This document shows, in pieces, positions 52,407 through 61,096 of a stretch of DNA of 64,000 nt. Below the pieces are notes generated by a model, which was not told the origin of the DNA, did no database searches, and saw only the letters and a program-made list of their open reading frames with translations. The position numbers and the translations under genes are program-made. The stretch's first letter is position 1; every line of letters begins with the position of its first letter. Source of the DNA: Thermoprotei archaeon. GTDB lineage: Archaea; Thermoproteota; Thermoprotei; Thermoproteales; B15-G16. The stretch covers positions 145,048-209,047 of the forward strand of contig QMRC01000003.1 of NCBI GenBank assembly GCA_003649205.1. The letters run 5' to 3'.

Positions 52407-52473
52407 ATACACCTCTTTTTACTGTGTCTAACTGTTAAATACTATCTACGTTAAACAGTATTACTAGTTGCAT

Positions 52474-54804
52474 ATGCCTTCGCTAGTCTTTGTCATTGGA
52501 TACGGCAATCCTGCTCTCTCTGTGCTACGTGATCTTGCTCGTGAATTCGGTAGCACCGTAGCTGTGTTCTCTCCCGGTACCGAGATCCCCGAGCATGCGC
52601 TAAGAGACGTAGAGGTATTGTTCCTGTATACATATGAAGTACCTCCATTGTTGAGTAAGATCATTGATAGGTGTAGCATCGTGATTGGTGCTTCTGAAGC
52701 TACTTCGCATCTATGTAAAGGACCTAGTCACGTGGTTGAGAGAGCTATTCAGTACTTTAGGTATGGTGGTGTTGAGAATCTGAGGTACCTCATACAGTAC
52801 CTGCTCTGGATCTTAGGTAAGTACCCTAAGGAACCTCCTGATCCGAGACCTGTACCCTGGCATGGTATTTGGCATCCTGAGCTAGGTACGTTCACAGATC
52901 TAGAGCAGTACCTTGAGCAGTACCCCTACTCAACTAGACCTCTCGTTGGGATCCTATTCTACAGGTCTCGGTGGCTCTATGGTGATGTTGCTCCTGTAGT
53001 GGAGTTGATCAAGGCTTTAGAGGATGAGGAGCTAGGTGTTGTATCTGTCTTTACACCTGGTGTCCATAGGTTAGGTGTACTTGGTGAGCCCTCGGTAGCT
53101 GATACTGTACGTACCTTCTTTATGGTGGATGGTAGACCTGTTGTTGATTTGATATTATCCTTCCTCAGTTTTTACTTGGATTGTGAGGATGTATTTAGGA
53201 GTCTTGGTGTTCCTGTCCTCAAGGTAGTTAAGGAGTCGTATAGATCTGTTGAGGAGTGGCTTGCTAGCGAGCAAGGTATTTCCAGTATGGCTCAGGTATG
53301 GGAAGTTATTATGCCTGAAGTCGATGGTATTGGAGAGCCTATCTTCTTGTGTGGTGCTAGGGAGGTTGGTGGATGTAAAGTCTATGAGGTTTTCTCTCCA
53401 CACGTGAAGTACATTGCTAGGAGAGTTAGGAGGTGGATTGAGCTTCGACGTAAACCTCCTAGTGAAAGGAGAATTGCTATTGTTCTCAATAATCCTCCTT
53501 GTAAGCAAGTTGAGGCAACAATTGGTGTTGCTATGGGTCTCGACGTTCCTGAGAGTTTGGTTAGGTTTCTACATAGGTTGAAGGAGTTAGGTTACTACCT
53601 AGGTGATGGTGAGCTTCCGAAGAGTGGTAAGGAGTTAATTGAGTTGATGCTTGAGAAGAGAGCTACGAGTGAGTTTAGATGGACTTCACCTGATGACATT
53701 GTTAAGCGTGGTGGTTGTGTTGGTTCTGTAGATCTCGATACGTACATGAGGTGGTTCAGTGAATTACCTGAACGTGTTAGAGAGGTGATGATTAAGGAGT
53801 GGGGGGATCCAAGAGATATCCTAGGTGGTGAAGTTGATAGGGTTTTTGCTGGTGCTGTTTACGAGGGTAAGTTCATCGTTCCTGGAATTAGGTTCGGTAA
53901 TGTGGTCATCATCCCTCAACCTAAGTTTGGGTGTGCAGGTTCAGCTTGTGATGGTAGAGTCTGTAAGATACTTCATAACCCGAGGATTCCTCCACCACAT
54001 CAGTGGCTTGCTGTCTACAGATGGATTACAAGGATATTTAGAGCTGACGTAGTGATTCACTTCGGTACGCACGGCACTCTCGAGTTTAGACCGGGAAAAG
54101 GTGTTGGCTTATCACCTATGTGTTGGCCAGAGATAACGATTGATGACGTACCATTTCTCTACATCTACATCGTGACTAATCCTATGGAGGGTGTCATAGC
54201 TAAGAGACGTGGCTACGCTATCATTATAGACCACATGTACCCACCTATGATGTTCACTGACTCAGCGCTCCAGGAACTCGATGAATTACTGGAACAGTAT
54301 GAGAGAGCTCGTAGATTCAGTGATACATCACGTGCTAGTGAGCTGTATAGGGAACTAGTGTCCAGGATCAAGAAGCTAGGTATTCCTCTCAAGATAGACT
54401 TACCTGAGGATGAAATCGTATCTGAACTCCATAAGTACTTAGAACTCATTAAGAGTACTCAGGTAGAAAAGGGACTGCATGTATTTGGTAAGACACCAAC
54501 TGATAGCGACGAGCTTGCTGAAACCGTAGTCGTAATTATGAGGTATGATACATCTAGCTGGCCATCAATACGTAGAGCAGTAGCTGAGTACCTTGGTCTT
54601 AACTATGATGAGCTCCTTAGGAAACCGAGTGAGTACTGCAAGGTACTAGGTACCACTAATAGGAGAGTTCTCGAGCTACTAGATAAGATAGCTGTTGAGG
54701 TTTTGAAGAAGTTACTTGAGGTAGGTACTTCGTCCTCTGATCTCGATTGGTCAACTCTTGAGGTTATACTTCATGAGGTATGTTCAAAGTACCTAAGGAG
54801 GTGA
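52474..54804 (+). CDS. cobN: Cobaltochelatase CobN / Mg-chelatase H, N-terminal part of split protein
   Basis: About 776 aa from ATG 52474 (TTG 52468 is also in frame). Recognisable CobN/BchH segments: PWHGIWHPELGTFTDLEQYL, VGILFYRSRW, RRIAIVLNNPPCKQVEATIG, GLDVPESLVRFLHRL, and the conserved core VIHFGTHGTLEFRPGKGVG with GYAIIIDHMYPPM. Normal CobN has about 1,250 residues; this piece ends after the helical region and the rest is encoded by the next gene. The complex inserts Co or Mg (possibly another metal) into a tetrapyrrole with ATP. The stop codon lies inside the next gene's AAGGAGGTGA ribosome site. Confidence 0.88.
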   Translation: MPSLVFVIGYGNPALSVLRDLAREFGSTVAVFSPGTEIPEHALRDVEVLFLYTYEVPPLLSKIIDRCSIVIGASEATSHLCKGPSHVVERAIQYFRYGGVENLRYLIQYLLWILGKYPKEPPDPRPVPWHGIWHPELGTFTDLEQYLEQYPYSTRPLVGILFYRSRWLYGDVAPVVELIKALEDEELGVVSVFTPGVHRLGVLGEPSVADTVRTFFMVDGRPVVDLILSFLSFYLDCEDVFRSLGVPVLKVVKESYRSVEEWLASEQGISSMAQVWEVIMPEVDGIGEPIFLCGAREVGGCKVYEVFSPHVKYIARRVRRWIELRRKPPSERRIAIVLNNPPCKQVEATIGVAMGLDVPESLVRFLHRLKELGYYLGDGELPKSGKELIELMLEKRATSEFRWTSPDDIVKRGGCVGSVDLDTYMRWFSELPERVREVMIKEWGDPRDILGGEVDRVFAGAVYEGKFIVPGIRFGNVVIIPQPKFGCAGSACDGRVCKILHNPRIPPPHQWLAVYRWITRIFRADVVIHFGTHGTLEFRPGKGVGLSPMCWPEITIDDVPFLYIYIVTNPMEGVIAKRRGYAIIIDHMYPPMMFTDSALQELDELLEQYERARRFSDTSRASELYRELVSRIKKLGIPLKIDLPEDEIVSELHKYLELIKSTQVEKGLHVFGKTPTDSDELAETVVVIMRYDTSSWPSIRRAVAEYLGLNYDELLRKPSEYCKVLGTTNRRVLELLDKIAVEVLKKLLEVGTSSSDLDWSTLEVILHEVCSKYLRR

Positions 54805-54808
54805 TGTG

Positions 54809-56353
54809 ATGAAGACGATTGAGTTTAAGGATGATCAGACTAGAGAACGTGTACTACGAGCATTTAAGATAGCTCTTAGACTTGCTGAGTTGATTAGAGA
54901 ATGTGGTGATAACGAGCTTAGAGGTATTGAGAAAGGTCTAAGTAGCTCCTATGTAGAGCCCGGTCCAGCTGGGTCGCTTACCCGTGGTAGAATAGATATC
55001 TTACCTACTGGAAGGAACTTCTACAGCATCGACCCGAGAAAGATACCGACACCTGCTGCTTGGAGAGTTGGCGTTGAATCAGCTAATAAACTTCTGCAGA
55101 AGTTTCTTGAGCTACATGGTAGATACCCTGAGAGCGTAGGTGAGGTGTTATGGAGTATCGATGCATATAAGGCTGATGGTGAGCAGATATCGAGGATACT
55201 CTATCTACTTGGAGTTAGACCGGTGTGGGGTTCTGATGGTGTTGTCAAGGGAATTGAGGTTATCCCACTTGAAGAACTTGGTCGACCTAGAATTGATGTT
55301 GTTGTAAGAATTAGTGGTATTGTCCGTGATAATCTACCGAATTACATAAGTTTGATAGATGAAGCTATTGAGAAAGTTATTACTCTTGATGAACCTCTAG
55401 AGATGAACTACCCGAAGAAGCATTACCTAGAGTTCATTGAGAGGTTGAGAGAACTCAATCTACCTAACATCGATGTTGAAGAACTAGCTAGAGCACGTAT
55501 TTGGTGTGCACCACCAGGTGCCTATGGTGCTGGTGTGAATTATGCAGTCTTTGCATCCGCGTGGAAGAACGAAGACGACTTAGCTAAGGTATGGATTCAC
55601 TGGGGTATGTATGCGTACACGAGGAAAAGATACGGCGTACCCATACCTCACTTACTCACCCTTCAGCTATCGAGAGTAGAGGTCGTTGTACGCAACCATG
55701 TTAGCGATGAACATGACCCAACGAATTGCTGCGGCTACTTCGCTTACCAAGGTGGTTTCCACGTCACTACAAAGGTAGTTAGTGGTAAGGAACCGCTTAA
55801 CTTGGTAGTGGATACCAGAGATAGCTCAAGACCTCAGATCCGTACCCTGAGCGAAGAGTTGGTAAGGATAGTGTATGCAAAGCTCCTTAATCCTAGGTGG
55901 ATTGAGGAAATGAAGAAGCACGGGTATAGGGGTGCTGCTGAACTCATGAAGAAGATAGTTCATCTCTATGGGTGGCAAGCAACTACACGTGCTGTACCTG
56001 ACGAAGTGTGGAATAGAATAGCTGAGAAGTACGTACTGGATGAAGGTATGAGGAAGTGGTTCATGGAGAACAATCCATATGCTTTCGAGGAACTCACTCG
56101 TAGACTTCTCGAAGCAGTTGAACGTGGTCTTTGGAAACCAGATCTCAACGTACTCAAGGGGATTCAATTAGCTAGAATGGAGGTAGAGTCCCTGCTGGAA
56201 GGTGAGGTCGCTGGAGTGAGTGTACAGGGAGGTGAAGTCTCGATATACACAGCTGATGATGTTCAGCCCTGGAGAGAAAGAGCTAAACCAGCTATTGAAG
56301 CTCTTGAATGGATTAAGAAGCTGAGGGGTGATGTATCTGTCTCAGGGCAGTAG
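54809..56353 (+). CDS. cobN: Cobaltochelatase CobN, C-terminal part of split protein
   Basis: 514 aa from the ATG at 54809 (a GTG precedes it at 54806). It picks up the CobN sequence where the first part ends: GSLTRGRIDILPTGRNFYS, IPTPAAWRVGVESANKLL, VGEVLWSIDAYKADGEQI, RILYLLGVRPVW and the catalytic-end regions CCGYFAYQGGFHVTTKVV. The upstream AAGGAGGTGATG site is one of the strongest in the window, so this is a real start and not a sequencing break in one gene. Together the two parts make about 1,290 aa. It overlaps the ChlI-ChlD gene by 23 bases. Confidence 0.87.
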   Translation: MKTIEFKDDQTRERVLRAFKIALRLAELIRECGDNELRGIEKGLSSSYVEPGPAGSLTRGRIDILPTGRNFYSIDPRKIPTPAAWRVGVESANKLLQKFLELHGRYPESVGEVLWSIDAYKADGEQISRILYLLGVRPVWGSDGVVKGIEVIPLEELGRPRIDVVVRISGIVRDNLPNYISLIDEAIEKVITLDEPLEMNYPKKHYLEFIERLRELNLPNIDVEELARARIWCAPPGAYGAGVNYAVFASAWKNEDDLAKVWIHWGMYAYTRKRYGVPIPHLLTLQLSRVEVVVRNHVSDEHDPTNCCGYFAYQGGFHVTTKVVSGKEPLNLVVDTRDSSRPQIRTLSEELVRIVYAKLLNPRWIEEMKKHGYRGAAELMKKIVHLYGWQATTRAVPDEVWNRIAEKYVLDEGMRKWFMENNPYAFEELTRRLLEAVERGLWKPDLNVLKGIQLARMEVESLLEGEVAGVSVQGGEVSIYTADDVQPWRERAKPAIEALEWIKKLRGDVSVSGQ

Positions 56354-58343
56354 AAGGATCTACTTCCCCTTCTCAGCTATTGTAGGTTTAGAGAAGGCAA
56401 AACTTGCACTCCTAGCAGTTGCTGTTGATCCAACAATTGGTGGTGTACTACTGTGTGGTGATAAAGGAACTGGAAAGACTACACTTGTGAGATCACTAGC
56501 ACAGATACTACCTGAAGTACCTGTTGTGAAGGGTTGTCCATTTAACTGCAATCCCCTTAACCCTTATGAGATGTGTGAAGAGCATTACCAAGCATGGCTT
56601 CGTGGTGAGAAGCTCGAGATTGAGTACAAACCAATGAGGGTTATCGACTTACCACTTAATGTAACTGTCGATCGATTAGTTGGCACCATAGATGTTGAGC
56701 GTGCACTGAGAGAAGGTAAAGTAGTGTTTAAACCAGGTATACTAGCAGAGGCTAATAGAAACATCCTATATATTGACGAAGTTAATCTACTCGATGACTA
56801 CATAGCTGACCTCCTACTAGATGCAGCAGCTACGGGTTGGAACATAGTTGAACGTGAAGGAATTTCGTTTAGACACCCAGCACGCTTCGTACTTGTTGGT
56901 AGTATGAATCCTGAAGAGGGTGAATTAAGGCCACAGATCCTGGATAGATTTGGACTCTTTGTCGATGTTTCTGCATCAATGAATCCTGAGGAAAGAGCTG
57001 AGATCGTTAGGAGAGTTGAGGAATTTCATAGAGATCCCTTATCCTTTATTAAGAAGTTTGAGAGTGAGGAGAGGAAAATTCGTGAAACAGTTGCTAGAGC
57101 TAGGGAACTAATTAGGGAAGTTCATATAGACAATGACCTACTGAAGCTCGTTGCTGAGACCATGGTCAAGCTACGTGTAAGAACCCATAGAGCCGACATA
57201 GTTGTAGTTAAGACAGCTAAAGCTATTGCTACACTAGATGGTAGAACACGTGTCGAACTAGAGGATGTGAAGAAAGCTATGGAGCTAGCGTTACCACATA
57301 GAATCAAGACAACTGCACCTCAAAACCCTAGACAAGCAAGTGAGCTTCTAGAGAAAGTCCTCAATGAAGTACTCGGTACTAAACAGGAATTAAGTACTGA
57401 GCACTCTCATAAGCACGCAGCAGGAAGCAGTTCTAGGGTAAATATTAGCGATACACATGTAGCTATTGGCTCTGGCATCAGCGGTAAAGATAGCATTATA
57501 GCTAAACTAGGAGACCTAACACCTACATCACAGGGACTAACCTCATTACCCACAACAATAACTAAGTCATCAACTATCCGTGAATTACACTTAACACCAA
57601 CAACACCAACGAAGGGACGTACATCAAGAGAATGTAGTGTAACTCTAGTAGCAGTCGGTAGAGGTCGTGTCATTTACCACACAGTACCCGTTCACGACAG
57701 TGAGTACAGGGATATAGACTTAGTTGCTACACTTAGAGCTACAGTTTCAAGATGCCTCACAACTAAGTTACCGATCCCGAGTCAAGACATTAGGGTAAGA
57801 GTTAGGAGAGTTAAGGTACCTGTACTCAATATAGTGGTGCTGGATGCTAGTGGTAGCATGTTAGCACTAAACAGAATTCAACTAGCTAGGGAGCTAGTTG
57901 AGAAGCTAGCGACTAGGAGCTACGTTACAAGATCTAGCATAGCCATTGTAGTGTTCAGAGGAAGAAGTGCATCGTGTATTCTACCACCTACGAGATGCTA
58001 TGCAAAGGCTCTCGAACTCCTCAGGGAAATTGAGGTAGGGGGATCAACTCCTCTCTTCCACGGATTACTGGAGGCTTACAACGTAGCTAAGCTCTATAGA
58101 CTGAGGTATCCGCTCTCTCGAGTCCACATATACTTAGTAAGTGATGGTAAGGTAAATGTACTGCTGACCGGCGACTTAGATCAAGATATTCGCACTATAG
58201 CCACATTACTTGAGAAACTCCAGTGTAAGCTCACTATATTCGAAGTTCGAGGAGAGTACTCACTCAATATTGGAATGAGTGTTATTGAGAAGTTAGCTGA
58301 GATGACTAATGGAGAGTACAGAGTAATCTACGTCAGCAAGTAA
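56331..58343 (+). CDS. Chelatase AAA+ / VWA subunit (ChlI-ChlD fusion)
   Basis: 670 aa from ATG 56331, which follows GAGGGGTG. The AAA+ motor (about 10-345) has Walker A CGDKGTGKTTLV, the insertion PFNCNPLNPYEMCEEHY, Walker B ILYIDEVNLLDD and LVGSMNPEEGELRPQILDRF. A Ser/Thr-rich linker (about 355-450) leads to a von Willebrand A domain with the MIDAS motif VVLDASGSM and GGSTPLFHG. It drives the metal insertion carried out by the two CobN parts. Coupled to cobN by overlap. Confidence 0.9.
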   Translation: MYLSQGSRRIYFPFSAIVGLEKAKLALLAVAVDPTIGGVLLCGDKGTGKTTLVRSLAQILPEVPVVKGCPFNCNPLNPYEMCEEHYQAWLRGEKLEIEYKPMRVIDLPLNVTVDRLVGTIDVERALREGKVVFKPGILAEANRNILYIDEVNLLDDYIADLLLDAAATGWNIVEREGISFRHPARFVLVGSMNPEEGELRPQILDRFGLFVDVSASMNPEERAEIVRRVEEFHRDPLSFIKKFESEERKIRETVARARELIREVHIDNDLLKLVAETMVKLRVRTHRADIVVVKTAKAIATLDGRTRVELEDVKKAMELALPHRIKTTAPQNPRQASELLEKVLNEVLGTKQELSTEHSHKHAAGSSSRVNISDTHVAIGSGISGKDSIIAKLGDLTPTSQGLTSLPTTITKSSTIRELHLTPTTPTKGRTSRECSVTLVAVGRGRVIYHTVPVHDSEYRDIDLVATLRATVSRCLTTKLPIPSQDIRVRVRRVKVPVLNIVVLDASGSMLALNRIQLARELVEKLATRSYVTRSSIAIVVFRGRSASCILPPTRCYAKALELLREIEVGGSTPLFHGLLEAYNVAKLYRLRYPLSRVHIYLVSDGKVNVLLTGDLDQDIRTIATLLEKLQCKLTIFEVRGEYSLNIGMSVIEKLAEMTNGEYRVIYVSK

Positions 58344-58945
58344 ACGAGGAATAGCTGCAGAGGCAACGAGGTGATTGATATCGAGAGCGAAATAGCGACC
58401 AATTTCACAACTAGCTTAGGAGGATAGAGTGAGAGATATAGTGGAACTACGTGTCGAGGATAATCAGATAACACAATGAAGAGAAACCTAGTCAGCACCA
58501 GTACGAGAAGCGCTTCTCTACAACTGAGGAAACTAGATCTAACAAATTCACCTACTAGGAATACAGCAGTAACCGGACTAATAATACCTGTACACACAAC
58601 AATAACGAAATGGTACGAAAAACCTAATGTGTGAGGCAATGGAGTTACTACATTACTGAGGTAAGTAGTTACATTCAGTACCGTGAAGATTACTACTAAC
58701 GCAGTAGCAACTATGTAACGAGGAACAATTCTCGAGAGAGCATGAATTGCTAAGTGCAGAGACCTACGAAGTACCTCGCGTAAACTATAGGAAGCACTAA
58801 CCTCAATAGTACGACTAGGCTCCGTGTAAATTCCATGTACTTTAGATCTACCGTACACAATAGCGACTAGCAAACTTATGATCTGCGGAACAAGTGCTAG
58901 CAATAGGTACCTCAGTCCCAGAGAAACTCCGAGAGCAACCAACAC
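58328..58945 (-). CDS. Gate/nucleoside-recognition-domain membrane protein, second half
   Basis: 205 aa, about six hydrophobic segments. The segment GFSYHFVIVVCTGIISPVTA and the end DYPRHVVPLYLSLYPPKLVV resemble the Gate (nucleoside recognition, COG3366/SpmA-like) domain. Start GTG at 58945, 34 bases before the end of the first-half gene. The two frames together would give the usual length of about 310-330 aa. Whether this is a natural split, a programmed frameshift or a broken gene is open. It converges on the ChlI-ChlD gene with a 16-base overlap. Confidence 0.65.
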   Translation of the reverse strand: MLVALGVSLGLRYLLLALVPQIISLLVAIVYGRSKVHGIYTEPSRTIEVSASYSLREVLRRSLHLAIHALSRIVPRYIVATALVVIFTVLNVTTYLSNVVTPLPHTLGFSYHFVIVVCTGIISPVTAVFLVGEFVRSSFLSCREALLVLVLTRFLFIVLSDYPRHVVPLYLSLYPPKLVVKLVAISLSISITSLPLQLFLVYLLT

Positions 58946-59313
58946 AACAGGTATGTAGTACCTATGAGGTGGGTGATCAGCGTAAAGGGTCTCCTAGGCA
59001 GTACATACGCAATCACAACATCATCCCCTACGACGCCTCCAGTCCTTAACTCAGAGAGGTATGCTTGCTCAACCTTAACATCCACTACGGCGGCAGGTAT
59101 GAGAACTGCTAAGTCTGGTGGTAACCTCGCTAGTAACATAAGCGACCTGAAGGGTTTACACAGAATTCTCGAAATACCTAGCTCGTAGACCATACCCAGA
59201 ACGAGAACGCCAAGGAACATCAGTGTGATGGAGATGGCTACATACCTGAGGTAAGACAGGACTAGTGATGCTAAGTCCAAGTCACTAAACCTCAGTACTA
59301 GCTCTTGGAACAA
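58912..59313 (-). CDS. Gate/nucleoside-recognition-domain membrane protein, first half
   Basis: 133 aa. RYVAISITLMFLGVLVLGMV is the first helix, then LLARLPPDLAVLIPAAVVDV and LRTGGVVGDDVVIAYVLPRR, which parallel a region in the second half; both halves look like one gate repeat. It overlaps the FecE/BtuD ATPase gene by 29 bases and the second half by 34, so the four genes form one transcription unit with the ABC importer. Confidence 0.6.
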   Translation of the reverse strand: MFQELVLRFSDLDLASLVLSYLRYVAISITLMFLGVLVLGMVYELGISRILCKPFRSLMLLARLPPDLAVLIPAAVVDVKVEQAYLSELRTGGVVGDDVVIAYVLPRRPFTLITHLIGTTYLLCWLLSEFLWD

Positions 59314-60082
59314 CTACCACAAAACCACAGTGCTCAAACCTAACGAAGTCAACACCATAGACCTCCCTAAGTACCTCAGGTCTCAATACATCACGTGGAC
59401 TACCGCAAGCCACAACACGCCCCCTACTCATTAGCAGCACCTTATCACTGAAACTAGCTGCTAAAACAGGATCGTGCATTGCCATGATAGCTGCATCTAC
59501 TCTACCCGACTTCACCAACTTCCTAACAACTGAAAGCACACGTACACTATTGACAATATCTAGGTGTGCCGTTGGTTCATCGAGGAGTAATACCTTTGCT
59601 TCCTGTACAAGCGCTCTTGCAATCAGTACCAACTGCATCTGACCACCGCTCAACTCAGTAATAGACCTCTCGAGAAGATCCTCGATACCAAGTAACTTAG
59701 CTACCTCGTGAACTTTCTCGTAATCCCTTCGAGAAGGTAGTGAGAACATCGTGTGGTGAGGTGCTCTACCCATTAATATAAAGTCAAGTACCCTGTACGC
59801 AAATATGCTGTGATGTGTCTGAGGTACATAGCCGAAATACTTAGCGAGCTCTCTAGAACTAAGTTCATCCCATCTACGCTTACCATTAATGTACACTACA
59901 CCTCTCGGTTCGAGAAGTCTAAGTATGCACTTGAGAAGCGTAGTCTTCCCAGCACCATTTGGGCCCAGTACTGTCACTACCTCTCCACTATACACCTCAA
60001 ACTCCACATCACGTAGAGCAACTAGATCACGAGAGTACGTGTAGCTAAGTCCCTCTACCCGAAGTACACACCTCATCTCCAC
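59285..60082 (-). CDS. Metal-chelate ABC importer ATP-binding protein (BtuD/FecE type)
   Basis: 265 aa. Walker A GPNGAGKTTLLKCIL, Q-loop YVPQTHHSIFAYRVLDFILM, signature LSGGQMQLVLIARAL, Walker B VLLLDEPTAHLDIVNS and switch His AIMAMHDPVLAASF. The FAYRVLDFILMGRAPH segment is typical of cobalamin, haem and iron-chelate importers. It overlaps the permease gene by ten bases. Confidence 0.92.
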   Translation of the reverse strand: MEMRCVLRVEGLSYTYSRDLVALRDVEFEVYSGEVVTVLGPNGAGKTTLLKCILRLLEPRGVVYINGKRRWDELSSRELAKYFGYVPQTHHSIFAYRVLDFILMGRAPHHTMFSLPSRRDYEKVHEVAKLLGIEDLLERSITELSGGQMQLVLIARALVQEAKVLLLDEPTAHLDIVNSVRVLSVVRKLVKSGRVDAAIMAMHDPVLAASFSDKVLLMSRGRVVACGSPRDVLRPEVLREVYGVDFVRFEHCGFVVVVPRASTEV

Positions 60083-61089
60083 ACACCACTTGCTCTCCTA
60101 AGTAAGTATATGTAGAGTGGTGCACCCATGATCGTCGTGAGAACACCAATCGGTAGCTCCTCACTCGTGAGACACCTAGCTAAGTCATCAGCTAGTACCA
60201 TGTACGTAGCACCAAACACAATACTGTATGTCACCACCACCCTATTGTCCGTACCCAACATGAGCCTAACTATGTGGGGCACTAGTAGCCCAACCCACCC
60301 GATGATTCCGGTGTAGGCTACAGTAGCTGAAGTCATGAGAGCACAGATAGCAGTCAACAAACCTCGTTCCACAGTTGGATTCACACCAAGTGCTCTAGCC
60401 TCTTCATCTCCAAGAGATAGTACATTAAGTCTCCACCTCATAAACCAGATAACGAGTATACAGGGTAGTGATATAGCTAACATACGCATAATCTTGTACC
60501 AAAACGCTGCTTGACCAATATCACCCATCAACCAGAAGACTATTGAGGCCAATCTATGAGGATCTGGAGCTAAGTACTTAACAAGTGCTAGAGCTGCTGA
60601 GAAAAATGCATTAACTATGACACCAGAGAGGACAAGAGCTATTACCCCACCTCTCCCCCAACTCCAAGCTAGGACAAATGCCAGCATGAATGCGATGAGT
60701 GAGAAACAAAAAGCAACCAACTCTACCGGTACTGTTGGCGGTAAGAACGCTATAGCTAATGCAGCACCGAACCCAGCACCTGAAGCTATGCCCAGAATGT
60801 AGGTATCAACTAAGGGGTTACGAAGCATTGATTGCAGAGCGGCACCAGAAACAGCTAGGACAGCTCCTGTAATAGCTGCTGCAATAGCTCTAGGTGCTCT
60901 ATAGAGCAGTACAATCACTCGAACTGTCTCAGGTGGACTATGAATAAGGTGAGGGAATACAGCTGACAACACCACCTCAAGTACGGTCTTAGGGTCGGTC
61001 CTATAGTGACCCAGTAGGAGAGAGATCAAGATTGCTAGCGGTAGAGAAAAAGAAACAAATAGCTTTGGTACTAGCTTCCTCAAGGACAC
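60073..61089 (-). CDS. Metal-chelate ABC importer permease (BtuC/FecCD type)
   Basis: 338 aa, about ten membrane helices. Family marks: RAPRAIAAAITGAVLAVSGA, LQSMLRNPLVDTYILGIASG, LGDEEARALGVN (ATPase docking loop), GWVGLLVPHIVRLMLG and a C-terminal GAPLYIYLLRR. It forms the channel for cobamide, haem or siderophore-like chelates brought by the tandem binding protein. The gene starts seven bases after that protein's stop. Confidence 0.92.
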   Translation of the reverse strand: MSLRKLVPKLFVSFSLPLAILISLLLGHYRTDPKTVLEVVLSAVFPHLIHSPPETVRVIVLLYRAPRAIAAAITGAVLAVSGAALQSMLRNPLVDTYILGIASGAGFGAALAIAFLPPTVPVELVAFCFSLIAFMLAFVLAWSWGRGGVIALVLSGVIVNAFFSAALALVKYLAPDPHRLASIVFWLMGDIGQAAFWYKIMRMLAISLPCILVIWFMRWRLNVLSLGDEEARALGVNPTVERGLLTAICALMTSATVAYTGIIGWVGLLVPHIVRLMLGTDNRVVVTYSIVFGATYMVLADDLARCLTSEELPIGVLTTIMGAPLYIYLLRRASGVWR

Positions 61090-61096
61090 TCACCCA

